A DNA stretch of 9,578 nt from Burkholderiaceae bacterium. GTDB taxonomy: Bacteria > Pseudomonadota > Gammaproteobacteria > Burkholderiales > Burkholderiaceae. Of this stretch, positions 1-5,976 are shown piece by piece. The first letter of the stretch is position 1; every line of letters starts with the position of its first letter. A program made the translations under genes and the position numbers. Location of the stretch: contig JASLEM010000520.1 in assembly GCA_030151165.1 (NCBI GenBank), positions 1 through 9,578 on the forward strand, written 5' to 3'. Below the pieces are notes generated by a model, which had not been told where the DNA came from, searched no databases, and worked only from the letters and a program-made list of their open reading frames with translations.

Positions 1-172
1 CGTAGATCGGGCGGCCGAACTTCTCGAGCGCGCGCTCGACGATCTCGATCGCGCGGTCGACGCCGGCGCAGAAGCCGCGCGGCTGCGCGAGCAGCACCTC
101 GTCGACGAAGCGCTGGTTGTCGGTGCCCGTGCCGGTGACGATCTTCACGTCGTCGCTCATGCCGCTCGTCAT
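1..172 (-). CDS. ispH: 4-hydroxy-3-methylbut-2-enyl diphosphate reductase IspH, N-terminal fragment
   Basis: IspH is the [4Fe-4S] enzyme that makes IPP and DMAPP in the last step of the MEP isoprenoid pathway, in the cytoplasm. Only the first 57 codons lie in the window; the gene runs off the left edge. The diagnostic family N-terminus is visible: [20 protein letters not shown] at about residues 27-46, where Cys35 corresponds to the first cluster ligand. The ATG at 172 overlaps the stop of the upstream fkpB gene as ATGA, which suggests translational coupling and supports this start. It leaves about 25 residues before the conserved block, longer than the few residues usual in the family. A second in-frame ATG at 160 would shorten this by four codons. 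The fkpB-ispH order matches the arrangement known in E. coli and many proteobacteria. Family identity is secure; the exact start is less so. Confidence 0.93.
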   Translation of the reverse strand, partial: MTSGMSDDVKIVTGTGTDNQRFVDEVLLAQPRGFCAGVDRAIEIVERALEKFGRPIY

Positions 173-615
173 GCCATCACCCCGATCAGCTGCGCCTCGA
201 ACGTCACCGGCTGGCCGGCGAGCGGGTGGTTGAAGTCGAACAGCAGCCAGTCCTCCCCTTCCTCGCGGATCACGCCGGCGAACTTGCCGGTGCCGTCCGG
301 CGTCGGGAACTCGACGACGTCGCCGACGCGGTACTGCTCGTCCGGGTCGCCATGCTGGGCGAGCAGGCTGCGCTTGACGCGCTGGAGCATCTCCGGGTTG
401 CGCTCGCCGTACGCGGCGCCGGCCTCGAGGTGCCAGGTCATGCGCGCGCCCTCTTCCATGCCGACGAGGCAGGCCTCGATGGCCGGCGCGAGCTGGCCGG
501 CGCCGAGCGACAGCGTGGCGGGCTTGTCGTCGAACGTGCTGACGACTTCGGCGCCGTCCGGGCCGCAGAGGCGGTAATGCAGCGTCAGAAACGAGTCGGG
601 CTGGACGATGTTCAC
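169..615 (-). CDS. fkpB: FKBP-type peptidyl-prolyl cis-trans isomerase, FkpB/SlpA type
   Basis: This is a cytoplasmic peptidyl-prolyl isomerase and chaperone of the SlyD/FkpB group. With a GTG start at 615 the protein has 148 aa, almost the same as E. coli FkpB (149 aa). It opens with [16 protein letters not shown], the typical first strand. The FKBP core follows, with [21 protein letters not shown] at 37-57. The insert-in-flap chaperone segment spans roughly 70-125 ([10 protein letters not shown] onward), and the FKBP fold closes with [14 protein letters not shown] at 127-140. The frame stays open upstream to beyond 1100, but that extension runs antisense through radC. An ATG at 741 would add 42 residues with no family resemblance. 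No clear Shine-Dalgarno precedes the GTG, so the start rests on family length and alignment. The TGA overlaps the ispH ATG, so the two genes are probably one operon. The lspA gene that precedes fkpB in E. coli is absent here; radC lies divergently instead. Confidence 0.9.
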   Translation of the reverse strand: MNIVQPDSFLTLHYRLCGPDGAEVVSTFDDKPATLSLGAGQLAPAIEACLVGMEEGARMTWHLEAGAAYGERNPEMLQRVKRSLLAQHGDPDEQYRVGDVVEFPTPDGTGKFAGVIREEGEDWLLFDFNHPLAGQPVTFEAQLIGVMA

Positions 616-757
616 GAATATGAGGCAGTTGGGCAGGCACGACCTGCCGGGGTGAGCGCGACACTGGGGCGCGGCTGGCGCACCCGTCGGCTGACGAACG
701 GGCGACCTCCGGGCACAGTCGTGCGGCGGCCGCTCATCCATGAAGCATGAAACCCCG

Positions 758-788
758 ATTTTAGCCGCCAGGCCAACTGCCATGTCCA
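758..788 (-). promoter_or_regulatory. Possible sigma-70 promoter for fkpB-ispH
   Basis: On the minus strand TGGACA (783-788) and TAAAAT (758-763) each match the sigma-70 -35 and -10 consensus at five of six bases. The spacing is 19 bp, longer than the preferred 17. The -35 element would overlap the first codons of the divergent radC. A start near 750 would leave a leader of about 135 nt before the fkpB GTG. The AT-rich -10 stands out in a very GC-rich spacer, but the long spacing makes this only a candidate. Confidence 0.25.
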
Positions 789-1456
789 TCAAGGAATTGC
801 CCCTCGCCACCCGCCCCCGCGAAAAGCTGCTCGCCCACGGCGCGCAGGCCCTCGCCGACGTCGAACTGGTCGCGCTCTTGCTGCGCACCGGCGCCGGCGG
901 CCTGGGCGTGCTGCAGCTCGCCGAACGCCTGCTGGGCGAGTTCGACGGCCTCTCCGGCCTGATGCACGCCGGCCCGGCCGACCTGGCGCGCTCGCGCGGC
1001 ATCGGCCCGGCCAAGCGCGCGGAGCTGTCCGCCGTGCTGGAGATCGCGCGCCGCGCGCTGGCGCAGCAGCTGCGCGCGGCGCCGGTGTTCGACTCGCCGC
1101 AGAAGGTCAAGGACTACGCCTCGCTGCGCCTGGGCTCGCTGGCGCACGAGGTCTTCGCCGTCCTGTGGCTCGACTCCCAGCACCGCCTGATCGAGATGCG
1201 CGAGCTCTTCCAGGGATCTCTCGCGCAGACCAGCGTCTACCCGCGCGAGGTGCTGCGCCAGGCGCTCGCGCTCAACGCGGGCGCGGCGATCCTGGTGCAC
1301 AACCACCCGTCGGGCGTCGCCGAGCCGTCGAAGGCCGACGAGGTGCTGACGCAGTCGCTCTCCGGCGCGCTGCGCTCGATCGAGGTGCGCGTGCTCGACC
1401 ACCTCGTCGTCGGCGCCGGCACGGTGGTGAGCTTCGCCGAGCGCGGCCTGATGTGA
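782..1456 (+). CDS. radC: RadC family JAB/MPN (JAMM) domain protein
   Basis: RadC (formerly DUF2466) is a widespread protein whose original link to DNA repair has been questioned; its molecular role is unsettled. The 224-aa product has the usual family length and starts with the typical [18 protein letters not shown] helix-hairpin-helix-like region lies at about 55-90 ([20 protein letters not shown]). The JAMM domain spans about 102-224, with the metal-binding pattern H173-x-H175-x10-D186 inside [14 protein letters not shown], and candidate acidic residue Glu123 in AHEVF. The motif is intact, so metal binding is likely. An in-frame ATG at 740 would add 14 residues, but the family N-terminus and an AGG nine bases before the ATG at 782 favour the shorter form. 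It is divergent from fkpB across a 166-bp spacer and is followed by the Smr gene after 124 bp. Confidence 0.95.
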   Translation: MSIKELPLATRPREKLLAHGAQALADVELVALLLRTGAGGLGVLQLAERLLGEFDGLSGLMHAGPADLARSRGIGPAKRAELSAVLEIARRALAQQLRAAPVFDSPQKVKDYASLRLGSLAHEVFAVLWLDSQHRLIEMRELFQGSLAQTSVYPREVLRQALALNAGAAILVHNHPSGVAEPSKADEVLTQSLSGALRSIEVRVLDHLVVGAGTVVSFAERGLM

Positions 1457-1466
1457 CCGCCGTCGC

Positions 1467-1506
1467 CGGGCCGGGAGGGCACGCCGGCCCGCGCGCGGCG
1501 CGCTTT
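1467..1506 (+). terminator. GC-rich hairpins after radC, possible terminator
   Basis: An 8-bp stem, CGGGCCGG (1467-1474) with CCGGCCCG (1484-1491), begins 11 bases after the radC stop. A second short stem, GCGCG/CGCGC (1491-1503), is followed by TTT only. The first hairpin has no T-run, so intrinsic termination is uncertain. It may instead protect the 3' end or be a chance product of the GC content. The two stems share base 1491, so they cannot both form fully. Confidence 0.35.
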
Positions 1507-1568
1507 GCACGCCGCGGCGACAATGAGGGCCAGCCCACCGCCGCCCCGCGAGCGGCGCGGCACGAACC

Positions 1569-1574
1569 GGAGGG
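1569..1574 (+). promoter_or_regulatory. Ribosome binding site that sets a TTG start
   Basis: GGAGGG lies 6 bases before the TTG at 1581. It is one of the best Shine-Dalgarno matches in the window and is the main reason to accept TTG as the start of the Smr gene. No ATG or GTG in the same frame sits at a similar distance. Confidence 0.75.
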
Positions 1575-1580
1575 AACACG

Positions 1581-2213
1581 TTGAAAGTGCGCAGCCTGCA
1601 GGATCTCGGCGATCTCCGCGCCGCGCTCGCGCGCGCGGAGCGCGAGGCCGCCGAAGCGAAGCGTCGCGCCGACGAGGAGCGCGCGCGGCTCGACCGCGAG
1701 CGCCGCCAGTTCGAGCTGGCGGTGGGCACCGTCAAGCCGCTGAAGGCCGCGCCGCGCGCCGACCTGCGCCTCGAGCCGCCGCCCGCGCACCCGCGCCAGA
1801 AGGAGCTCGACGAGGCCGCCGCGCTGGCCGAGGCGATGTCGGACGAGGTCGACGTCGAGTCCCTGCTGCTGACCGACGACGGCCTGGGCTTCCGCCGCCC
1901 CGGCATCTCGCTCGACATCCTGGCGCAGCTGCGCAAGGGCAAGTGGTCGATCCAGGACCAGCTCGACCTGCACGGCCTGCGCCGCGACGAGGCGCGCGAG
2001 GCCGTCGGCGCCTTCATCCGCAGCGCCGACCAGCGCGGCCTGCGCTGCCTGCGCGTGATCCACGGCAAGGGCAACGGCTCGCCGGGGCGCGAGCCGGTGC
2101 TGAAGTCCAAGGTGCACAAGTGGCTCGCGCAGAAGCACGAGGTCATCGCGTTCGCGCAGGCGGCCGGGCCGCAGGGCGGCGCGGGGGCGGTGATCGTGCT
2201 GCTGGCGGCCTAG
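1581..2213 (+). CDS. Smr (small MutS-related) domain protein
   Basis: The 210-aa protein combines an N-terminal coiled coil (about 8-46, rich in Arg, Glu and Ala) and a variable acidic linker (about 70-105) with a C-terminal Smr domain (about 125-210). The Smr domain shows both family motifs: LDLHG at 128-132 and HGKGNGSPG at 161-169. The downstream PVLKSKVHKWL helix is also typical of stand-alone Smr proteins. Smr domains bind or cut nucleic acid, as DNA-nicking or RNA-cleaving domains in several families; the substrate here cannot be told. The start is TTG with a strong Shine-Dalgarno 6 bases upstream. The gene lies 124 bp after radC on the same strand, with possible hairpins between, so co-transcription is uncertain. 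Its TAG stop shares the CTAG at 2210-2213 with the convergent SRPBCC gene. Confidence 0.92.
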   Translation: MKVRSLQDLGDLRAALARAEREAAEAKRRADEERARLDRERRQFELAVGTVKPLKAAPRADLRLEPPPAHPRQKELDEAAALAEAMSDEVDVESLLLTDDGLGFRRPGISLDILAQLRKGKWSIQDQLDLHGLRRDEAREAVGAFIRSADQRGLRCLRVIHGKGNGSPGREPVLKSKVHKWLAQKHEVIAFAQAAGPQGGAGAVIVLLAA

Positions 2214-2677
2214 GATTCGAGCGCCGACAGGTCCAGCGCCTGCGGCTCCGGATACGGCATCCCCCGGCCCGTCTCGACATACTGCTTGAGGCTGCGGCCG
2301 ACGAAGAACGCCCAGCTCTGCTCGCAGGCGAAGCGGCAGTCGGACTCGCGGTAGCCGACCTGCGCGAACTCCACCCGCGTGCCGTGGCCGCTGTCGTCCG
2401 GCGTCAGCGTGAAGCCGATCGTCGTGCCTTCCCAGGCGTTCGAGTCGCGCATGTTCGAGCGCGTGCAGACCCAGGTGACCATGTGGCTGGTGGCGTCGCG
2501 CTCCATCGCGAGCTCGACCTCCCAGCCGTCGCGGCTCCAGCCGAAGCAGCCGGCGCCCTCGTCGACGCTGGCCTCGGTCGTCCACCAGCGGCGGATGTGC
2601 TCGGCGCGCATCAGTGCGTCGGCGATCGCGTCGGGCGAGGCGTCGAAGTGGTAGGTCTGGCGGATGTCGGTGATCAT
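2210..2677 (-). CDS. SRPBCC / AHSA1-like (activator of Hsp90 ATPase homologue) domain protein
   Basis: The 155-aa product is a single START-like (SRPBCC) domain. The typical opening is visible: ITDIRQTYHFDASPDAI, then AEHIRRWWT at about 26-33. The middle holds the strands WEVELAMERD and TTIGFTLTPDD. The closing helix SWAFFVGRSLKQYVETGRGM (121-140) is characteristic of the AHSA1 group. These domains form a hydrophobic cavity that binds small ligands; no ligand or partner can be assigned. The ATG at 2677 is chosen because GGAGGG sits seven bases upstream. An upstream in-frame start at 2710 would lie ahead of that site. The gene follows the glycosyltransferase on the same strand after 52 bp, so it may be the last gene of that transcript. 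It could equally have its own promoter; none is clear. Function beyond the fold is unknown. Confidence 0.88.
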   Translation of the reverse strand: MITDIRQTYHFDASPDAIADALMRAEHIRRWWTTEASVDEGAGCFGWSRDGWEVELAMERDATSHMVTWVCTRSNMRDSNAWEGTTIGFTLTPDDSGHGTRVEFAQVGYRESDCRFACEQSWAFFVGRSLKQYVETGRGMPYPEPQALDLSALES

Positions 2678-2684
2678 GACGGGG

Positions 2685-2690
2685 CCCTCC
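2685..2690 (-). promoter_or_regulatory. Ribosome binding site for the SRPBCC gene
   Basis: On the minus strand GGAGGG ends seven bases before the ATG at 2677. This decides between that ATG and the longer open frame beginning at 2710. Confidence 0.75.
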
Positions 2691-2729
2691 GTGCGGACCG
2701 ATCGTCCCACTGTTCGCCGATTTGCACCA

Positions 2730-3911
2730 TCACTTCAACGGCCGCCCCGCGAAGAAGCGCCGGTACGCGCCCAGCAAGGCCTTGGCCGAGGTGTCCCACC
2801 GGTGCTTGGCGGCGATCTCCCGGCCCGCGGCCGACAGCTTGCGCCGCAGCGCGCCGTCGAACAGCAGGCGCTCGATGGCGGCGGCGATCGCCTTCGGGTC
2901 GTTCGGGTCGGCGGTCAGCGCGGCGCCCTCGGTGATCTCGGCCAGCGCGGTGGTGTCGGAGGTCACGACCGCCACCCCGCTCGCCATCGCCTCGAGCACC
3001 GGCATGCCGAAGCCTTCGGCGAAGCTCGGGTAGACGAAGACGCGCGCGTGGCGGATCAGCGCGGGCAGGTCGGCGTCGGTGACGTCCTCGAGGAAGCGCA
3101 CCTGGTCCTGCAGCCCGAGCGCGGCGACCTCGGCGAAGGCCTCGTCGTGCTCGAAGTCGCGCTGGCCGACGACCAGCAGCGGCGGCCGCGGCTCGGCGAT
3201 CTGCGCATACGCGCGTACCAGGTTCAGGTGGTTCTTGCGCGGCTCGAGCCGGCCCACCGTGACCAGGTACTCGCCCGGCGTCGCGCCGAGCGCGCGCACG
3301 CGGTCGGCGCCGTTCAGTTCGTCGCTGCCATCGGCGGCGGGCGGATGGAAGCGCGCCTGGTTGACGCCGTTGCCCGTGACGGTGATCTCCATCGGATCGA
3401 CGCGGTACAGGCGCGCGATCTCCCGCAGCGAGAACTGGCTCACCGTGAGCAGCACCTTCGCGCGCCGCACCGCGAGCCAGCCGGTCAGGCGCGCCATGCG
3501 CACGAACTTCGGCGTGAAGAACTGCGGGTGGGTCTCGAACAACGTGTCGTGGATCGTCACCGCGCACGCGCCCCAGGGCAGGAACGGCATGCGGTACTGC
3601 ACGTGCAGCAGGTCGATCCGGTGGCGCCACTGCCGCCACGCGAGCTGCCAGCCCAGGCGCGCCGTGCCGCTCTTGTGGGGCATCGCGACGCAGGCGACGT
3701 TGGGCATCGCGAAGGCGGGGTCGGCGGCGCGCAGCTTGTCCGGCTCGGCACAGAAGAAGACGAAGTCGTATTCCGGAGCGCGCCGGACGGCCTCGCGGTA
3801 CACGCCCAGCAGGTGGCTGCGGCTGCCCTGGTAGAGGCCGTCGAACGTGTGGAAATCGACGCCGACGCGGGGACGGCGGCGGGCGCCGGCCATCGTGGAG
3901 ATAGGAATCAT
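2730..3911 (-). CDS. Glycosyltransferase family 4 (GT-B fold, retaining)
   Basis: This is a 393-aa GT-B glycosyltransferase of the usual length for family 4. The N-terminal acceptor-side half (about 15-195) has HDTLFETHPQFF at 121-132 and the VSQFS turn at 157-161. The C-terminal nucleotide-sugar half begins at TVGRLEPRKNHLNLV (218-232). The EX7E motif is intact: E299 and E307 in AEGFGMPVLEAMASG, where family 4 enzymes contact the donor sugar nucleotide. No signal peptide or membrane helix is seen, so the enzyme should act on the cytoplasmic face, most likely in making a surface or exported glycan. Donor and acceptor cannot be read from the sequence. The ATG at 3911 overlaps the TGA of the upstream hydrolase (ATGA), favouring coupled translation; an ATG six codons downstream is an alternative start. 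The pairing with an exported hydrolase suggests a polysaccharide locus. Confidence 0.92.
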   Translation of the reverse strand: MIPISTMAGARRRPRVGVDFHTFDGLYQGSRSHLLGVYREAVRRAPEYDFVFFCAEPDKLRAADPAFAMPNVACVAMPHKSGTARLGWQLAWRQWRHRIDLLHVQYRMPFLPWGACAVTIHDTLFETHPQFFTPKFVRMARLTGWLAVRRAKVLLTVSQFSLREIARLYRVDPMEITVTGNGVNQARFHPPAADGSDELNGADRVRALGATPGEYLVTVGRLEPRKNHLNLVRAYAQIAEPRPPLLVVGQRDFEHDEAFAEVAALGLQDQVRFLEDVTDADLPALIRHARVFVYPSFAEGFGMPVLEAMASGVAVVTSDTTALAEITEGAALTADPNDPKAIAAAIERLLFDGALRRKLSAAGREIAAKHRWDTSAKALLGAYRRFFAGRPLK

Positions 3912-5602
3912 CCGGGCTTCTTCGAAAGAGTGATCGTCACCAGCGCCAGGCTGGCCGGCGGAAGTTGCAGTTCGAACGTCGCGCCCTGCGGCAAGTCCTG
4001 CTGCGCATGTTGCCAGAGCGCATGGTCGTCGCCCGCGTCGAACACGTCGTTGCAGCGCCAGGTCTCGAGGCGCACGGTCGAGCTGGCAATTGTCGAGCCC
4101 GGAAGGCCCATGGCCGCGGCGTTTCCGGCCAGGCCGGCGAGCGACACGCGCCCCGTCGCCCCGCGCCGCGGATCCTTCTGGATCAGCGCGATGCGCCAGG
4201 TCTCGCCATCACCCGTGCGCTGGCCGGCGCGCTCGCGCGTGACGAACGCCTCCACCAGCGGCAGCGCCGCCACCGGCGCCGAGAGGCCGACGCTGGGCGT
4301 GGCGACGGTGTCGCTGCGCATCGCCGCCGGCACGACGCGCTCGCCGTGCAGCGCGGCGCCCATCCACTGCATCGCGACGTAGGCCGGGCGCGGGAACTTG
4401 CGCGAATGGATCGCGCCCCAGAACCAGTTGCCCGAGAGCGACCACTGGTTCGCGAGCAGGACGTCGGGGTCGGACGCGAAGACGCGCAGCGCGTCCGCCA
4501 CGTACAGGCCCGCGGCCGGCGAGGCGACGAGCCTGTCGGTCTCGGCGCCATCGAGCGTGAACATCGCGTTGTACTCGGTCACCGCGAGCGGCAGGCGCGC
4601 GGCCGGCCGCCACGCGCGCAGCACCGCGCGCATCGCGGCCATGTCGGCCTGCACCGTGCGCGTCGCGGCCATCGCGCCCCAGTACAGCGCCGCGGGGTCG
4701 TCGCGCTTGCCGCCGAAGGGCATGTAGGCGTCGTGCACGCTGACGAAGTCGATCCGCTCGGTGAGCCGCGCGAGCACCTGCTGCGTGTAGCCGGGCACGT
4801 GCGTCGTCGGCACGCCATTGCGGCGGTCGTTCGCGAGCGGCAGGCCGATGACGGCGCCGGGCTCGATCGCGCGCAGCGCGCGGATGAAGCGGTTGGCGCG
4901 GTCGGCGATCTCGGCGGGCGGTAGCGCGAGGTCGGGACGCTCCTGCGTCAGGTAGGGTTCGTTGCCCAGCTCCCAGTACGCCACGCGCGGCAACGGCTTG
5001 CCGGTGATCGTCGACGTGAAGCGGTCGACGTTGGTCGCCGTCATCCAGCGCGCGGCCTCCTCGGGCGTGCCGGTGGCGAGGTTGAGCGTGAGCAGCGGCG
5101 CGGCGCCGGTCGCCTCGCACAGCTCGAGGAACTCGCGCGTGCCGAGCCGCGTGAGCTGCTGGCGGCGCGCGTTCACATGCTCGTTCTGCCCGCGCGTGGC
5201 CATCGGCCCGACGCCGCGCTCCCAGTGGTACGCGTCCGATTGCGCGCCGCCCGGATAGCGCAGCACGGTCGGCCCGAGGCCGTCGGCGAGCGCGAGCATC
5301 GCGGGGTCGAAGCGGTCGTCGGCGCCCAGCATGTCGTCGCCGCCGTCGACCCACTGCACGTTGCTGCCCAGCACGTTGCGGTTGACGGGCGTGCCGGGGG
5401 CGCGGGTGTCGATGTCGAGCTCGAAGCGCAGCGGCCCGGCCAGCGGCGGGAACACGCGCGCCTGCGTCACGGGCAGCCGCGCGGAGGCGGCGAGCGACAC
5501 CCCGCCCACGCCGGCCGCCGCCCAGGCCAGCAGCAGGCGGCGGCGGGCCGAGGCCGGTTCGGTGGACGGGGCAGGCGGAGCGGGGGTCGGCGGCGGGTTC
5601 AC
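3908..5602 (-). CDS. Tat-exported glycoside hydrolase, GH51-like (clan GH-A)
   Basis: The 564-aa protein starts with a proline-rich n-region and a twin-arginine signal: ARRRLLL at 19-25, a hydrophobic stretch to about 40, then AASA. This predicts folded export to the periplasm. The catalytic (beta/alpha)8 domain covers about 60-420. LRYPGGAQSDAYHWERGVGP (114-133) closely resembles the GH51 signature around R-[WY]-P-G-G. The acid/base is predicted as E215 in YWELGNEP, and the nucleophile as E343 in VTEYNAMF. A beta-rich tail (about 425-564) fits the C-terminal sheet domain of this clan. GH51 members are mostly alpha-L-arabinofuranosidases, but similarity here is partial and GH39- or GH44-like enzymes are not excluded, so the substrate is unknown. 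The start is GTG with AGGA seven bases upstream. The stop overlaps the glycosyltransferase start, suggesting that hydrolase and transferase serve the same exported glycan, for example trimming or release. Confidence 0.85.
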   Translation of the reverse strand: MNPPPTPAPPAPSTEPASARRRLLLAWAAAGVGGVSLAASARLPVTQARVFPPLAGPLRFELDIDTRAPGTPVNRNVLGSNVQWVDGGDDMLGADDRFDPAMLALADGLGPTVLRYPGGAQSDAYHWERGVGPMATRGQNEHVNARRQQLTRLGTREFLELCEATGAAPLLTLNLATGTPEEAARWMTATNVDRFTSTITGKPLPRVAYWELGNEPYLTQERPDLALPPAEIADRANRFIRALRAIEPGAVIGLPLANDRRNGVPTTHVPGYTQQVLARLTERIDFVSVHDAYMPFGGKRDDPAALYWGAMAATRTVQADMAAMRAVLRAWRPAARLPLAVTEYNAMFTLDGAETDRLVASPAAGLYVADALRVFASDPDVLLANQWSLSGNWFWGAIHSRKFPRPAYVAMQWMGAALHGERVVPAAMRSDTVATPSVGLSAPVAALPLVEAFVTRERAGQRTGDGETWRIALIQKDPRRGATGRVSLAGLAGNAAAMGLPGSTIASSTVRLETWRCNDVFDAGDDHALWQHAQQDLPQGATFELQLPPASLALVTITLSKKPG

Positions 5603-5617
5603 CCCGCCATCCTAAGT

Positions 5618-5716
5618 TGAAGTGGGGCGGCGCTCGACGGTGGGCGGGACGGTGGCGCCGTCCGCGTGCTGTCGCGCGGGCGGATTGCACGCCTGCACCA
5701 GATTCCTGAAGTGGGG
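5618..5716 (+). repeat. 10-bp direct repeat TGAAGTGGGG, two copies
   Basis: TGAAGTGGGG occurs exactly at 5618-5627 and 5707-5716, 89 bp apart start to start. The right copy ends three bases before the sigma-28 -35 element; the left copy lies about 15 bp upstream of the hydrolase GTG. Position in a divergent regulatory region suggests possible operators, but two copies of 10 bp are weak evidence. Confidence 0.4.
5647..5663. repeat. Inverted repeat in the divergent spacer
   Basis: GGACGG (5647-5652) and CCGTCC (5658-5663) form a 6-bp stem with a TGGCG loop. It lies in the presumed 5' leader or promoter area of the hydrolase gene. It has no T-run, so it is unlikely to be a terminator; it could be an operator or a leader hairpin. 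Confidence 0.35.
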
Positions 5717-5719
5717 AAT

Positions 5720-5746
5720 TCAAGTCGCCGCAGGCCCCGTCGATAA
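5720..5746 (+). promoter_or_regulatory. FliA (sigma-28) type promoter of the kinase/receptor-tip operon
   Basis: TCAAGTCG at 5720-5727, an 11-bp spacer and GTCGATAA at 5739-5746 match the FliA consensus TAAAGTTT-N11-GCCGATAA. The -35 matches at five of eight bases, the -10 at seven of eight, and the spacing is exact. FliA drives late flagellar and chemotaxis genes in many proteobacteria, which fits the chemotaxis-like genes downstream. The predicted transcription start is near 5753, giving a leader of about 224 nt before the ATG at 5977. The match was found by eye; no genome-wide background was calculated. Confidence 0.65.
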
Positions 5747-5765
5747 CAGGGTGACGTCCCACCAA

Positions 5766-5836
5766 GGGGAAACCCGCCCCGGGAACGGTCGCACGGCCCC
5801 GACCCGCGACAGATGGGCGTCGAAGCGGGTTCTTTT
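5766..5836 (+). promoter_or_regulatory. Possible structured leader RNA upstream of the kinase gene
   Basis: Two mutually exclusive pairings are visible. One is a small GGG-GAAA-CCC hairpin with a GNRA loop (5766-5775). The other pairs AACCCGC (5771-5777) with GCGGGTT (5825-5831), followed directly by CTTTT, and encloses a 5-bp stem GGTCG/CGACC (5787-5791 with 5800-5804). The alternative with a following T-run could act as an attenuator. No known riboswitch class was recognised, and chance folding in GC-rich DNA is possible. Confidence 0.25.
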
Positions 5837-5899
5837 AGGGAGATTCCCCGACACCGCCTGGCGGAGTATCCGACTTGATGCCGTCCGCCCCCCGACGCG

Positions 5900-5918
5900 C
5901 GCCGCCCGCGAGGCGGCG
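5900..5918 (+). repeat. Strong hairpin in the kinase leader
   Basis: CGCCGCC (5900-5906) and GGCGGCG (5912-5918) form an uninterrupted 7-bp GC stem with a CGCGA loop, 58 bases before the kinase ATG. A competing pairing GACGC/GCGTC (5894-5898 with 5916-5920) overlaps it. There is no T-run after it. It may shape the leader or be incidental. Confidence 0.35.
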
Positions 5919-5976
5919 TCCCCCGCGCCGGCGACGCCCAGCTGCCCCACGACAAAAACTTCACGAGACTTCGAAC

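Larger units (their letters stand above)
5603..5976. other. Divergent intergenic region between the hydrolase and the CheA-like kinase
   Basis: This 374-bp stretch holds no convincing gene. Reading frames crossing it are Arg/Pro-rich and lack a ribosome binding site. It contains a sigma-28-type promoter facing right, a 10-bp direct repeat, two GC-rich hairpins and a possible long-range pairing in the leader of the rightward transcript, each listed separately. No convincing leftward promoter for the hydrolase gene was found. The A-rich piece ACGACAAAAACTTCACGAGA just before the kinase start contrasts with the surrounding GC and probably keeps the start codon open. Confidence 0.7.

Noticed and set aside
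740..781. Upstream ATG for radC adding 14 residues
   Set aside because: RadC proteins start at the MSIKELP-type N-terminus, and the upstream ATG has no Shine-Dalgarno.
616..1110. Upstream extension of the fkpB frame to 313 codons
   Set aside because: It runs antisense through radC and has no family similarity. A GTG at 615 gives the standard FkpB length and N-terminus.
761..2146. Long minus-strand open frames across radC and the Smr gene
   Set aside because: Their composition is Arg/Ser/Ala-rich and repetitive, and RadC and Smr motifs on the plus strand explain this DNA.
2695..2708. Imperfect palindrome GGACCGATCGTCCC between the glycosyltransferase and SRPBCC genes
   Set aside because: It is short and imperfect, with no second copy or nearby promoter; it cannot be supported as an operator.
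2664..4382. A 572-codon plus-strand open frame antisense to the glycosyltransferase and hydrolase
   Set aside because: The opposite strand carries complete GT4 and GH51-like motifs; this frame has no recognisable domain and a shadow-type composition.
5854..5864. Dyad CCGCC-T-GGCGG
   Set aside because: A perfect 11-bp dyad, but this is expected by chance in such GC-rich DNA and its one-base centre cannot form an RNA hairpin.
5753..5880. Cyclic di-GMP (GEMM) riboswitch in the kinase leader
   Set aside because: A GNRA hairpin and GGG/CCC pairs are present, but the conserved GEMM core sequences and two-helix layout are not.
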